Shown piece by piece: positions 8,289-15,693 of a stretch of 18,388 bases of DNA. This DNA is from an uncultured Bacteroidota bacterium (GTDB lineage: Bacteria; Bacteroidota; Bacteroidia; NS11-12g; UBA955). Position numbers and translations under genes: made by a program. Below the pieces are notes generated by a model. It did not search any database, was not told the DNA's origin, and saw only the letters and a program-made list of their open reading frames with translations. Where the stretch lies: NCBI GenBank assembly GCA_903959115.1, contig CAJBVU010000201.1, positions 1 through 18,388 on the forward strand, read 5' to 3'. How positions within the stretch are numbered: position 1 is the stretch's first letter; every line of letters begins with the position of its first letter.

Positions 8289-9842
8289 TCAATCCTTCAG
8301 CAACACCACAACATCGTTGCAAGTATCGGCATCGTCCTGCCCAGCTTCAAAAACGATTCTATAGTTCTTCAACGACAATAATTGGTCGCGACGAATTTGT
8401 CCATCCCTGCGTCCATGAAAATTATCCCACAAAACCATCGTCCCCGACGGAAACCAATCGTTTGCGCCTGAATCTTTGGTGTCGAGGGACCACAACGACA
8501 ATGTCCGCGCGGCTTTGGGCCAATCCGATACCTTTTTTGCTTCCATCCACTCACCATTCTTTCCCAAAGGATGCAGTTGCTCGCCAGCCAACCAAGGATC
8601 GTAATTTTCCGCAACATTGATTGCCGGAATCTGATGCGCCAACACATTGTCCTTGTACTTTGATGTCGAAATCCATTGCATCGCATCGGAAACAGGCTTT
8701 CCCACCGACCTCGCTAAAAACCCCTCTTGATGTCCCAATTTGGCATTCCACGGATAGGGCATTCCAGCACCCGGAAACGACAGAAAAAACATCCCCAGCA
8801 CGATAGTAGATTTTAACACACGATTGAGCGCTTTAATTTCTATGCGCATGATTTTATCTAGGGCTAACATCGCTAGCAAAGCAGCCACCGGAGACACCAC
8901 CACAAATACGCGAAGCAAGCCGTGAGACCCCATGGCCCCTTTCCACCATAAAATACTATGAGCAATAAAGAAAAATCCAAATAGCGGACACCATAACCAC
9001 AGCGCCATTTGGCTATTGGATGCAGGCATTTTTTTCTGCAATCGCTTTCCGATGTATCCCAAAATCGTGACCACCGAAACGAGACAAAGAACCGTTACGA
9101 TGATTCCAGTAATTTCTTTTTGATGATTTAGATAGTACCAAAAACTGCCATGTCCGGCATCAAACCCCCTACCCAACTCCTGCTGAACGTAGGGATTGTG
9201 AATGATCAACCAATTCCACTCCCCACTCACAATTGCACCTATTAAACCATAAATCAAAACACCAACAATCGTGAGCGGCATATATTTCCAACGATTCCTT
9301 AGGGCTAAAAACAGCATCACCGCCGCCAGCAAAACGAAACCTTCGCTTCTCACCATCGGCAAAAACGAGGCAATCACCGTGGCGGCCGTCCATCTATTGC
9401 TCGCGAACAAATAACAAATCATAGCCAACACCATGGCATTACTCGGCTCGGTGAGGGCAGAATGGGCATTGGCCAAAACGATGGGCTGCCAAGCAAAAAG
9501 GAATATGGTAAGCCAAGGATTTTTTAACCCCACCCGCCTTGCGGTGAGATAGACCAACCACGCCGCGACCAGAATACACAGATGATTAAAAAATAAAACG
9601 CCAGAGATCCCAAACCAGGCAAAAGGCATCGCAAAAAACGTAAAAAAGGGCTTGCCCCACTGGTCCAGCAGCAGTTCAGGATGATGCGGTGCCCAACGAG
9701 CATACAAATAATGATTCCACGAATCTTGTCCGCCTGAAGGTTCTAAAGCCGAAAAGCCGACAACCAAATTCACCAAGGCAACCACAAACAACGCCATCAA
9801 AGCAGCGCTACTATTCTGGTTCCAAGCAAATTTTAATTTCAT
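8289..9842 (-). CDS. GT-C type membrane glycosyltransferase-like protein
   Basis: A 517-residue polytopic membrane protein with the layout of GT-C glycosyltransferases (ArnT/PMT/mannosyltransferase-like), which use polyprenyl-phosphate sugars on the outer face of the inner membrane. Helix 1 is at about 12-32, followed by an outside loop with the acidic residue D40 in GGQDSWNHYLYAR, the position of the catalytic acid in this fold. More helices follow at about 65-100, 110-145, 155-205, 243-263, 280-298, 308-327 and 343-357. The last 150 residues (about 365-517) form a soluble C-terminal domain rich in Trp, with GTMVLWDNFHGRRDG at 467-481. Neither a lipid acceptor nor a sugar can be named. The gene stands alone between two terminator or convergent boundaries. 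The family call rests on topology and the first-loop motif, so it is moderate. Confidence 0.7.
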   Translation of the reverse strand: MKLKFAWNQNSSAALMALFVVALVNLVVGFSALEPSGGQDSWNHYLYARWAPHHPELLLDQWGKPFFTFFAMPFAWFGISGVLFFNHLCILVAAWLVYLTARRVGLKNPWLTIFLFAWQPIVLANAHSALTEPSNAMVLAMICYLFASNRWTAATVIASFLPMVRSEGFVLLAAVMLFLALRNRWKYMPLTIVGVLIYGLIGAIVSGEWNWLIIHNPYVQQELGRGFDAGHGSFWYYLNHQKEITGIIVTVLCLVSVVTILGYIGKRLQKKMPASNSQMALWLWCPLFGFFFIAHSILWWKGAMGSHGLLRVFVVVSPVAALLAMLALDKIMRIEIKALNRVLKSTIVLGMFFLSFPGAGMPYPWNAKLGHQEGFLARSVGKPVSDAMQWISTSKYKDNVLAHQIPAINVAENYDPWLAGEQLHPLGKNGEWMEAKKVSDWPKAARTLSLWSLDTKDSGANDWFPSGTMVLWDNFHGRRDGQIRRDQLLSLKNYRIVFEAGQDDADTCNDVVVLLKD

Positions 9843-9852
9843 GGCAGCGGAG

Positions 9853-9860
9853 CGAAGTTA
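9853..9860 (-). promoter_or_regulatory. Possible -7 box of the GT-C gene
   Basis: Minus-strand TAACTTCG has one mismatch to TAnnTTTG, the same TTCG variant as upstream of pntA1. It ends ten bases before the ATG at 9842 and follows directly after the terminator hairpin of the preceding gene. No -33 element is clear. Confidence 0.3.
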
Positions 9861-9865
9861 AATAA

Positions 9866-9893
9866 AAAAGGGACTGAAAAATCAGTCCCTTTT
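9866..9893 (-). terminator. Hairpin terminator of the leucine dehydrogenase-type gene
   Basis: GGGACTGA (9870-9877) pairs with TCAGTCCC (9882-9889) across an AAAA loop. Flanking AAAA/TTTT extends the stem to 12 bp, and on the minus strand a T-rich tail follows. It lies 55 bases past the stop of the gene at 9948 and before the GT-C gene. Confidence 0.85.
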
Positions 9894-9947
9894 CTATAAA
9901 CAATCACAGAACATCTAAGGCTAGGCCAAAGTTCCTATGGAAAAATA

Positions 9948-11051
9948 TTAATATGTACTGTGTACCAACATCATATCGTGAATGCGCTTCTCGGCATGCA
10001 AAATCGCTGCTTGCTGATTGTTCACATTTTCACGCTCAGATTTCTTGTAAATTTCCAAGATGGTGTTGTAGATATTCTCCGTTTGAGACATTGCATTTTC
10101 ACGCACATATCCGTTGTATTCAGAGTATACATTGATCAATCCACCTGCGTTGATCACGAAATCAGGGGCATAAATAATACCTTTTGATTTCAATAAATCG
10201 CCGTGGATTTTTTCGTCTTCCAATTGATTATTGGCAGCACCAGCAACGATCTGACACTTCAATTTTGGCAAAGTAACATCGTTAATGATTCCACCCAAAG
10301 CACAAGGAGCAAAAATGTCGACATCCAAGCCAATCATTTCCTCACCGCTCACGATGGTTGCTCCAAACTGATTTGCCGCTGCTTGCAACGCTGAATCATT
10401 AATATCAGCTACATACAACTTAACACCTTCTTTGTGCAGATACTCCAACAAGTGCATTCCTACTTTTCCGATGCCCATTACGGCAGCCGACTTCCCATAC
10501 AAACTATCATTGCCCCAAGCCTGTTTGGCCGAAGCTTTGATTCCCATGTAAGTACCGTAAGCCGTTACTGGAGAAGGATCTCCACCACCACCCATGCTCT
10601 CTGGCAAACCCACTACGTGGTCGGTCTCCATATTCACATACTCCATGTCGCGTGTGGTTGTCCCCACATCTTCGGCAGTGATGTATTTTCCACTTAAGTT
10701 CTCAACGAAACGACCAAATTTGCGCATCAACGCTTCTGACTTCATCGATTTGGCATCGCCAATGATAACAGCCTTAGCACCGCCCAAATTCAATCCAGCT
10801 ACAGAGGCTTTGTAGGTCATACCACGCGACAAACGCATGGCATCTCTGATGGCATCCTTCTCGTTGGCATAATGCCAAAAACGAGTACCACCCAAGCCTG
10901 GGCCCAATACAGTGTTGTGAATGGCAATAATTGCCTTAAGTCCAGTTGCGTGATCTTGACAAAAAACGATTTGTTCGTGATTTGTTGATTCTAAGCCGGC
11001 AAATAAATCAAATGATGTTGCGGGCATATTCTGAGTTTGAACGTCAGCCAT
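9948..11051 (-). CDS. Leucine/valine/phenylalanine dehydrogenase (GLFV family)
   Basis: An NAD-dependent branched-chain (or aromatic) amino-acid dehydrogenase, reversibly deaminating the amino acid to its 2-oxo acid. The length of 367 residues is that of leucine dehydrogenase rather than glutamate dehydrogenase (over 410). GPGLGGTRFWHY (50-61) is the family's substrate-side loop. K81 in GMTYKA and K93 in LNLGGAKAVI are the conserved lysines, and D128 in TAEDVGT is in the active-site region. The Rossmann motif is GIGKVG (193-198), with D216 ending strand two (YVADIN), which suggests NAD preference. FVINAGGLINVYSEY (298-312) is diagnostic. An exact -7 box lies just upstream and a hairpin terminator downstream, so it appears monocistronic despite sitting 54 bases after metH. 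Leucine against valine or phenylalanine preference cannot be decided here. Confidence 0.92.
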   Translation of the reverse strand: MADVQTQNMPATSFDLFAGLESTNHEQIVFCQDHATGLKAIIAIHNTVLGPGLGGTRFWHYANEKDAIRDAMRLSRGMTYKASVAGLNLGGAKAVIIGDAKSMKSEALMRKFGRFVENLSGKYITAEDVGTTTRDMEYVNMETDHVVGLPESMGGGGDPSPVTAYGTYMGIKASAKQAWGNDSLYGKSAAVMGIGKVGMHLLEYLHKEGVKLYVADINDSALQAAANQFGATIVSGEEMIGLDVDIFAPCALGGIINDVTLPKLKCQIVAGAANNQLEDEKIHGDLLKSKGIIYAPDFVINAGGLINVYSEYNGYVRENAMSQTENIYNTILEIYKKSERENVNNQQAAILHAEKRIHDMMLVHSTY

Positions 11052-11061
11052 GATTATGGTG

Positions 11062-11069
11062 CAAAGATA
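11062..11069 (-). promoter_or_regulatory. -7 box of the leucine dehydrogenase-type gene
   Basis: Minus-strand TATCTTTG matches TAnnTTTG exactly and is followed by GCA, a common continuation in this phylum. It ends ten bases before the ATG at 11051, within the 54-base gap after metH, giving the gene its own start and a very short leader. Confidence 0.55.
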
Positions 11070-11105
11070 CGGAGATTTGAGATATAAAAATTGATTTTTG
11101 AAGTG

Positions 11106-12116
11106 TTAAATCGACACTTCAACTTGGACAGGTATGGGCCTTGGGGCATATTTGGCGGCAGCAGTTGCGATAGCGCGAATGTGATCTGGCGTTGTCCCAC
11201 AGCAACCACCCACAATATTTACCCAACCTTCTTTGCACCAGTCTTCCAAAACCGCCGCCATCCCTTCTGGAGAATCGTCGTATTCGCCAAATTCATTCGG
11301 CAAACCAGCATTCGGATAACAGCTAATCGGCACCCAAGCAACACGGGCCATTTCTTCGATAAAAGGACGCATTTGCGGGGCTCCCAAAGCACAATTCAAA
11401 CCTACGCTCATCAAATTGCCGTGAGAAATAGACACCCAGAATGCTTCTGCCGTTTGACCGCTCAGCGTACGTCCGGAATTATCGGTAATCGTACCGCTCA
11501 CCATCACGGGAATATCCAAGCCACGCTCTTCCTTCACCGTATTGATTGCAAAAAGAGCCGCCTTACAATTCAGGGTATCAAACACCGTTTCCACCAATAA
11601 CAAATGGACGCCAGCATCAATCAATGCAATGACTTGTTCGGTGTAGCAGGCCACTAAATCATCAAAGGAAACCGCACGATACCCAGGGTTATTGACATCC
11701 GGCGATAGGCTAGCCGTTTTATTGGTTGGTCCAATGGAACCCGCCACAAAACGAGGCTTATCAGGATTCATAGCTGTGAATTCTGCTGCCGCATCCAGAG
11801 CCAATTTAACCGCTGCCGTATTGAGTTCCTTCACCAGATCCACCATGTGGTAATCAAGCATGGAAATCGAATTGGCATTGAACGTATTGGTCTCTAAAAT
11901 ATCGGCACCAGCCGCCAAAAAATCCTTGTGAATATCGGAAATAATTTGCGGTTGAGTGAGCACCAGCAAGTCGTTATTCCCTTGCAATGGATGCGCAAAA
12001 TTGGCAAATCTCGACCCTCTGTAATCCTCTTCCGATAGCTTATGTTTCTGAATCATGGTGCCCATAGCCCCATCGATGATAAGAATTCGTTCCTTTAGTA
12101 AATCTTGTATTTTCAT
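11106..12116 (-). CDS. metH: Methionine synthase, homocysteine-methyltransferase module (split MetH)
   Basis: This is the N-terminal, zinc-dependent homocysteine-binding barrel of cobalamin-dependent methionine synthase. It activates homocysteine as the acceptor for the cobalamin-borne methyl group. The 336 residues correspond to the first module of MetH (the E. coli enzyme is about 1,230 residues). ILIIDGAMGTMIQ (11-23), DILETNTFNANSISM (72-86) and AGSIGPTN (125-132) are typical. The zinc cysteines are C242 in GLNCALGAPQMRP and C305/C306 in VGGCCGTTPDHIRA. The frame ends cleanly 30 residues after the last motif; the folate, cobalamin and reactivation modules are not in the window. A two-gene MetH is known in Bacteroidota, so this is probably a natural split rather than a broken gene. 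The ATG overlaps the upstream gene's TGA by four bases, implying translational coupling. Confidence 0.93.
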   Translation of the reverse strand: MKIQDLLKERILIIDGAMGTMIQKHKLSEEDYRGSRFANFAHPLQGNNDLLVLTQPQIISDIHKDFLAAGADILETNTFNANSISMLDYHMVDLVKELNTAAVKLALDAAAEFTAMNPDKPRFVAGSIGPTNKTASLSPDVNNPGYRAVSFDDLVACYTEQVIALIDAGVHLLLVETVFDTLNCKAALFAINTVKEERGLDIPVMVSGTITDNSGRTLSGQTAEAFWVSISHGNLMSVGLNCALGAPQMRPFIEEMARVAWVPISCYPNAGLPNEFGEYDDSPEGMAAVLEDWCKEGWVNIVGGCCGTTPDHIRAIATAAAKYAPRPIPVQVEVSI

Positions 12117-13078
12117 TGAGAAATTTGGTGAATTGATTGATTAAAAATGCGTAATGCTAGGTCAAGTGCGGTGTGGGCATCCATTTCGTTTTTTGAATTG
12201 ATGCATGCATCTATATTGAATGGCAATTTAGCCTTGGCCGCCAACATCAACGGCGATGGTTTGGACGATGCATTGCTCGCTGTCGATGCCTTGTTCGCCG
12301 ACATCTCACTTGCTGTGGCCTTATCGGCCCCATCCGACATTAATGTGGGATAGATAAATTTCACAGGATTGGCAAAGGGTGCCTTACTATCTGAAACCCT
12401 TGGAAAATCAATGGCCTGCGACAACCCGTATGACTTATCAGACGAAAAAAAGACCAATTCAGGCTCATCTTCGTAAAGGGCTTGAACGGTGGGATTCTGC
12501 ATCATCCTATGGGTCTTTTCAGGAAAAACCACATCTAGAATTTTCTCATTTAAAGTTGCATTCTCCACAGAATCATTCGGAACAAAGACCATACAAACCT
12601 TGTATTGGTAAACCAAATAGACATTTTTTGTCGCGAATTTCGCGTAGGCATATCTGGGCTTTTGAATCGTTTTGTGCAGTTTCTGTTGTTTCTGCAACTT
12701 GGCCACAAACGCCTTAAACTTTTCTTCCGAGGTCAATGCAAGGCATAAAAACCTTCCGCCATCCACTTCAAAGGCAACGACATCTGAATATAGGCCAATT
12801 CCGGGCTCCGAGGCGTCTTTAACTCCATTAAACACAGAAAGTGCTGCGATGGTACTCTTCAAAGAATCAACACTCTTAGGCGGCGCAGTAGACGCCGCGA
12901 AGTCGCTTCGAAGTTTCTTCGTTTGCACATGTAAAAACCATTTGGAAGATGCGGGAATTACCAACACCAAATTACTGCGAGTGTTGAAATTGTACCAAAG
13001 ATAAACGCCGACAGAAATAACCGTAATGGCGGTTAATCCCATGAGCATAAAAACAATCCGTCTAAATCCTTTGTCCAT
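12113..13078 (-). CDS. Membrane-anchored protein of unknown function, coupled to metH
   Basis: A 321-residue protein with a short basic N-terminus and one membrane helix (about residues 9-29), then a large presumably periplasmic part. The visible order is a mixed alpha/beta region with the strand-helix stretch LVLVIPASSKWFLHVQTKKL (37-56), a strand-rich core (about 94-165), VFVPNDSVENATLNEKIL (164-181), a Ser/Ala/Lys low-complexity linker (about 250-275), and a final helix-like segment (283-321). I recognise no catalytic motif. Proteins of this shape are common Bacteroidota lineage-specific families, but I do not assign one. It starts a two-gene operon with the metH module (ATGA overlap), which may reflect only shared transcription. 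The ATG at 13078 is preceded by a weak -7 match and a strong terminator. Confidence 0.75.
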   Translation of the reverse strand: MDKGFRRIVFMLMGLTAITVISVGVYLWYNFNTRSNLVLVIPASSKWFLHVQTKKLRSDFAASTAPPKSVDSLKSTIAALSVFNGVKDASEPGIGLYSDVVAFEVDGGRFLCLALTSEEKFKAFVAKLQKQQKLHKTIQKPRYAYAKFATKNVYLVYQYKVCMVFVPNDSVENATLNEKILDVVFPEKTHRMMQNPTVQALYEDEPELVFFSSDKSYGLSQAIDFPRVSDSKAPFANPVKFIYPTLMSDGADKATASEMSANKASTASNASSKPSPLMLAAKAKLPFNIDACINSKNEMDAHTALDLALRIFNQSIHQISQ

Positions 13079-13086
13079 CCGTTCTA

Positions 13087-13094
13087 CAAAGGAA
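13087..13094 (-). promoter_or_regulatory. Possible -7 box of the unknown gene and metH operon
   Basis: Minus-strand TTCCTTTG has one mismatch to TAnnTTTG, with eight bases to the ATG at 13078. No convincing TTG at -33. Weak on its own; placement and the upstream terminator make it plausible. Confidence 0.25.
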
Positions 13095-13144
13095 CAACAC
13101 AGATTTCACATATAAACTGAATCGCACAAGGTTTCGATATGATT

Positions 13145-13181
13145 TCATAAAAAAGGGCGCCTGTGGCGCCCTTTTTTATGA
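13145..13181 (-). terminator. Strong palindromic terminator after the cysteine-rich gene
   Basis: A perfect 17-bp inverted repeat with a three-base loop (TGT): the core GGGCGCC (13155-13161) and GGCGCCC (13165-13171) is flanked by six A and six T and then TCAT/ATGA. It can end transcription in either direction. It lies 70 bases past the stop of the minus-strand cysteine-rich gene and isolates it from the following operon. The rest of the 13079-13250 gap holds only the weak -7 match near 13090 and no gene. Confidence 0.9.
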
Positions 13182-13250
13182 TCTATAAAATTTTTTGCTA
13201 TTAAAACAATCTCGAATTCTCAAGGGAATAACCCCCACAAAATCGGATTA

Positions 13251-13667
13251 TTAGTTACCCTTTTTGCAGCAAGGCTTCTGACATTCAGAACCACACTGCT
13301 TCTTTTCTGTTGCTGGAACTGCTTGAGCACCTGCAGCACCTACTGCAGCACCTTCGTGTCCACCACATTTGTGTTCAGCACCTGCAGCACCATTGCAACC
13401 TGCTTTTGGAGCACCTGCCGCACCTACCGCAGCGCCTTCTTTCTTGCAACATGCTTTTACCTCACCATTGGCAGCACCTGCTTTGCTACAACCGGCAGAA
13501 CCTTCTTTCTTGCAACAAGCTTTTACTGGAGCAACCGCATCGGCAGCTGGAGCCACTTTAGCCACCTCAACAGCAGGAGTATTTTCTACTGGTTGGGCTA
13601 CATTTTGAGCCATAGACGACATTGCAAATCCTGCAATGAACAATCCTAAAACGAGTAATTTTTTCAT
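13251..13667 (-). CDS. Secreted cysteine-rich Ala/Gly repeat protein
   Basis: A 138-residue protein with a signal peptide (MKKLLVLGLFIAGFAMSSMA, cleaved before Gln21), so it is exported. Residues 22-48 are Ala/Val/Pro-rich. The remainder carries 11 cysteines (51, 52, 60, 73, 74, 91, 101, 125, 129, 133, 134), three of them in Cys-Cys-Lys-Lys units. KACCKKEG occurs at 49-56 and 71-78, and EGAAVGAAGA at 77-86 and 105-114; one His-containing stretch (EHKCGGHEG, 98-106) lies between. No lipobox is seen at the cleavage site. The Cys/His/Lys content suggests metal binding or a disulfide-linked envelope protein, but this is inference; no named family is recognised. It has an exact -7 box and its own terminator, so it is a single-gene unit that may be well expressed. 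Confidence 0.82.
   Translation of the reverse strand: MKKLLVLGLFIAGFAMSSMAQNVAQPVENTPAVEVAKVAPAADAVAPVKACCKKEGSAGCSKAGAANGEVKACCKKEGAAVGAAGAPKAGCNGAAGAEHKCGGHEGAAVGAAGAQAVPATEKKQCGSECQKPCCKKGN
13326..13526. repeat. Internal coding repeats of the cysteine-rich gene
   Basis: Two pairs of direct repeats are visible at the DNA level. The 30-base pair at 13326-13355 and 13410-13439 differs at three positions, all silent third-codon changes. The 26-base pair at 13435-13460 and 13501-13526 differs at one position. They encode EGAAVGAAGA and KACCKKEG respectively, so they are tandem coding duplications, not a CRISPR or intergenic repeat. Confidence 0.85.
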
Positions 13668-13685
13668 ATCTTTTTGTTATTTAAA

Positions 13686-13693
13686 CAAATATA
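13686..13693 (-). promoter_or_regulatory. -7 box of the cysteine-rich gene
   Basis: Minus-strand TATATTTG matches TAnnTTTG exactly, 18 bases before the ATG at 13667, in the 44-base gap after psd. It gives the small gene a promoter independent of the upstream operon. Confidence 0.5.
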
Positions 13694-13711
13694 CAACGCA
13701 AACTTCACATT

Positions 13712-14362
13712 TTACCACTTCGCAATCACCGTCTCTCCGCCAACCGTTTCCTGCTCTAATTGCACCAAAACCTCGGCATCCAAGGGCAAATAAATATCGA
13801 TCCGACTTCCAAATTTGATAAAACCATACTCACCACCCCTAGCGATCTCCATCCCCGGCTTGGCATAACAAACGATTCTTCTTGCCAACGCCCCCGCAAT
13901 CTGCCTAAACAAAATTTGCTTTCCGCCCTCTTCCATCACAACCGTAGTCCTTTCATTTTCTGTGCTGCTCTTGGGATGCCATGCCACCAAATACTTCCCC
14001 TTGAAATACTTGTAATAAAGCACCTTACCCGAAACGGGCGCCCGGTTCACATGCACATTCACTGGCGACATGAAAATACTGATTTGCTTGCGCTTGTCCT
14101 TGAAATATTCGGGTTCTTCAACCTCTTCAATCACAACTACTTTGCCATCGGCTGGCGCAATAATCAAACCTTCGCCTTCAGGTGTCGTCCTTGATGGATT
14201 GCGAAAAAATTGCACCACCATGATGAAAAAGAACAGGCTCATCCCCAGAAAAATCTGAGACACTAGCCCCTCTCCTAGCCATGATTGCATGCCGTAATTG
14301 AGCAAAGCCAACACCAACGTGGTGACAAAAATGATGGTAAACCCTTCCCTGTGTAGTCTCAT
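13712..14362 (-). CDS. psd: Phosphatidylserine decarboxylase, PSD-A type
   Basis: Converts phosphatidylserine to phosphatidylethanolamine at the inner membrane using a pyruvoyl group made by self-cleavage. The 216 residues match the short PSD-A family. Two membrane helices (about 8-23 and 33-51) precede the catalytic part. APADG (69-73) contains the conserved Asp72, and SPVNVHVNRAP (99-109) the conserved His104. The self-cleavage pair is Gly185-Ser186 in KFGSRIDIYLP, the form found in PSD-A proteins rather than the LGST of the E. coli enzyme. Cleavage would give a beta chain of 185 residues and an alpha chain of 31. Its ATG is one base after the glutamate dehydrogenase stop, so the two genes are co-transcribed. 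The partner phosphatidylserine synthase is not in the window. Confidence 0.95.
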   Translation of the reverse strand: MRLHREGFTIIFVTTLVLALLNYGMQSWLGEGLVSQIFLGMSLFFFIMVVQFFRNPSRTTPEGEGLIIAPADGKVVVIEEVEEPEYFKDKRKQISIFMSPVNVHVNRAPVSGKVLYYKYFKGKYLVAWHPKSSTENERTTVVMEEGGKQILFRQIAGALARRIVCYAKPGMEIARGGEYGFIKFGSRIDIYLPLDAEVLVQLEQETVGGETVIAKW

Positions 14363-14363
14363 T

Positions 14364-15638
14364 TTAGAAAGAGCCCCTCAACTTCAACGTACTCGCAACT
14401 TTATCCAACGCAACGATATAAGCCGCAATACGCATGTTTACATTATACTTTTCAGCCGTAGCATACACATTATCAAACGCTTGCTTCATCGCACGATCAG
14501 CACGACGGTTTACACGCTCTTCTGTCCAATAGTATCCCAAACGATTTTGTACCCACTCAAAATACGACACAGTAACTCCGCCCGCATTGGCCAAAATATC
14601 TGGAACCACCAAAATTCCTTTGTCGTTCAAAATTGAATCCGCCTCAGCAGTTGTCGGTCCGTTTGCACCTTCTACGATCATTTTCGCTTTGATACGTCCT
14701 GCATTTTCTGGCGTGATTTGATCCTCCATCGCGGCAGGCACCAAAATATCGCAAGGCAACTCCAACAATTCACCGTTCGTCACTTGGCTTCCGCCTTTGT
14801 AACCTTCCAAACTGCGCGATGCACTGTTTGCAACATACGCGATCGCTTCAGCAACATCAATTCCTTCTGGGTTGTAATACCCACCAGTAACATCAGAAAT
14901 CGCAACGATTTTCACACCCAACTGGGCGATCAACTTGGCTGAGATACTTCCCACGTTACCAAAACCCTGCACAACGCAAGTGGTTTTAGTTGGGTTTAAT
15001 CCCAATTTAGCCATCGCACTACGAGTGCTTACCATTACTCCTCTACCTGTTGCTTCTACACGACCTAAGCTACCACCCAAAACCAAAGGCTTTCCGGTAA
15101 CTACAGCATAAGAATTATGTCCGGTAATTTTACTAAACTCATCTACGATCCAAGCCATTTCTTGGGCACTGGTACCCATATCCGGCGCTGGAATATCCTT
15201 ATCTGGACCAAATACATTGCGCATTGCCAATGTATATCCACGAGTTAAACGCTCCAACTCACCCTTACTCATGCTGCGAGGATCACACTTAATACCCCCT
15301 TTTGCACCACCGTAAGGCACATTAACCACCGCACACTTCCACGTCATCCAAGCGGCCAAGGCCTTCACCTCGTCCAAGTGAACATCCATACTGTAACGGA
15401 TTCCTCCTTTAGAAGGACCCAAATGCACACTGTGAACTACGCGATACGCTTCAAAAACGCGAATTGTACCATCATCCATTGTTACGGGGATATTGGCCGC
15501 AACCACCTTATCAGGGACGCGCAAGACATTCGCAAATTGATCATCCAATCCTAATTTCTCTTTGGCTTCATCGAAGCGTCTCTGCATGCTCTCAAGTGGA
15601 TTGTATCTTGGAGTTCCACCATTGTTAGGGGTTGACAT
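14364..15638 (-). CDS. Glutamate dehydrogenase (hexameric, RocG-like)
   Basis: Interconverts glutamate and 2-oxoglutarate plus ammonia. The 424 residues fit the short hexameric class. GPSKGGIRY (75-82), with the lysines K77, K101 and K113 (WKCAVVNVPYGGAKGG), PAPDMGTSAQEM (150-161) with the catalytic D153, and LGGSLGRVEATGRGV (187-201) are diagnostic. The Rossmann motif is GFGNVG (225-230), and D249 ends strand two (AISDV), which favours NAD and a catabolic role like RocG/GudB. NAGGVTVSYFEWVQN (351-365) is conserved. I set the start at 15638 (MSTPNNG), not the in-frame ATG at 15668, because that ATG falls inside an exact -7 promoter box. It is the first gene of an operon with psd. Confidence 0.94.
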   Translation of the reverse strand: MSTPNNGGTPRYNPLESMQRRFDEAKEKLGLDDQFANVLRVPDKVVAANIPVTMDDGTIRVFEAYRVVHSVHLGPSKGGIRYSMDVHLDEVKALAAWMTWKCAVVNVPYGGAKGGIKCDPRSMSKGELERLTRGYTLAMRNVFGPDKDIPAPDMGTSAQEMAWIVDEFSKITGHNSYAVVTGKPLVLGGSLGRVEATGRGVMVSTRSAMAKLGLNPTKTTCVVQGFGNVGSISAKLIAQLGVKIVAISDVTGGYYNPEGIDVAEAIAYVANSASRSLEGYKGGSQVTNGELLELPCDILVPAAMEDQITPENAGRIKAKMIVEGANGPTTAEADSILNDKGILVVPDILANAGGVTVSYFEWVQNRLGYYWTEERVNRRADRAMKQAFDNVYATAEKYNVNMRIAAYIVALDKVASTLKLRGSF

Positions 15639-15665
15639 ATATGTACTTTTTTTAGTTAAGTGGGG

Positions 15666-15673
15666 CAAAAATA
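15666..15673 (-). promoter_or_regulatory. -7 box of the glutamate dehydrogenase-psd operon
   Basis: Minus-strand TATTTTTG matches TAnnTTTG exactly and ends 27 bases before the ATG at 15638. A TTG occurs 22 bases further upstream, slightly longer than the usual spacing. It overlaps the alternative ATG at 15668 and so decides the start. Confidence 0.5.
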
Positions 15674-15693
15674 AGTGTAATCTTTAGAGGTTG

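Noticed and set aside
11106..12116. metH as a truncated pseudogene
   Set aside because: All zinc-site cysteines are present, the frame ends cleanly after the first module, and a split MetH is known in this phylum.
13326..13526. CRISPR-like array
   Set aside because: Repeats are within a coding frame, unevenly spaced, and encode repeated peptide units; there are no unique spacers of constant length or cas genes.
13310..13649. Plus-strand His/Leu- and Ala/Pro-rich frames over the cysteine-rich gene
   Set aside because: They are by-products of repetitive GCA/GCT codons on the opposite strand; the minus frame has a signal peptide, promoter and terminator.
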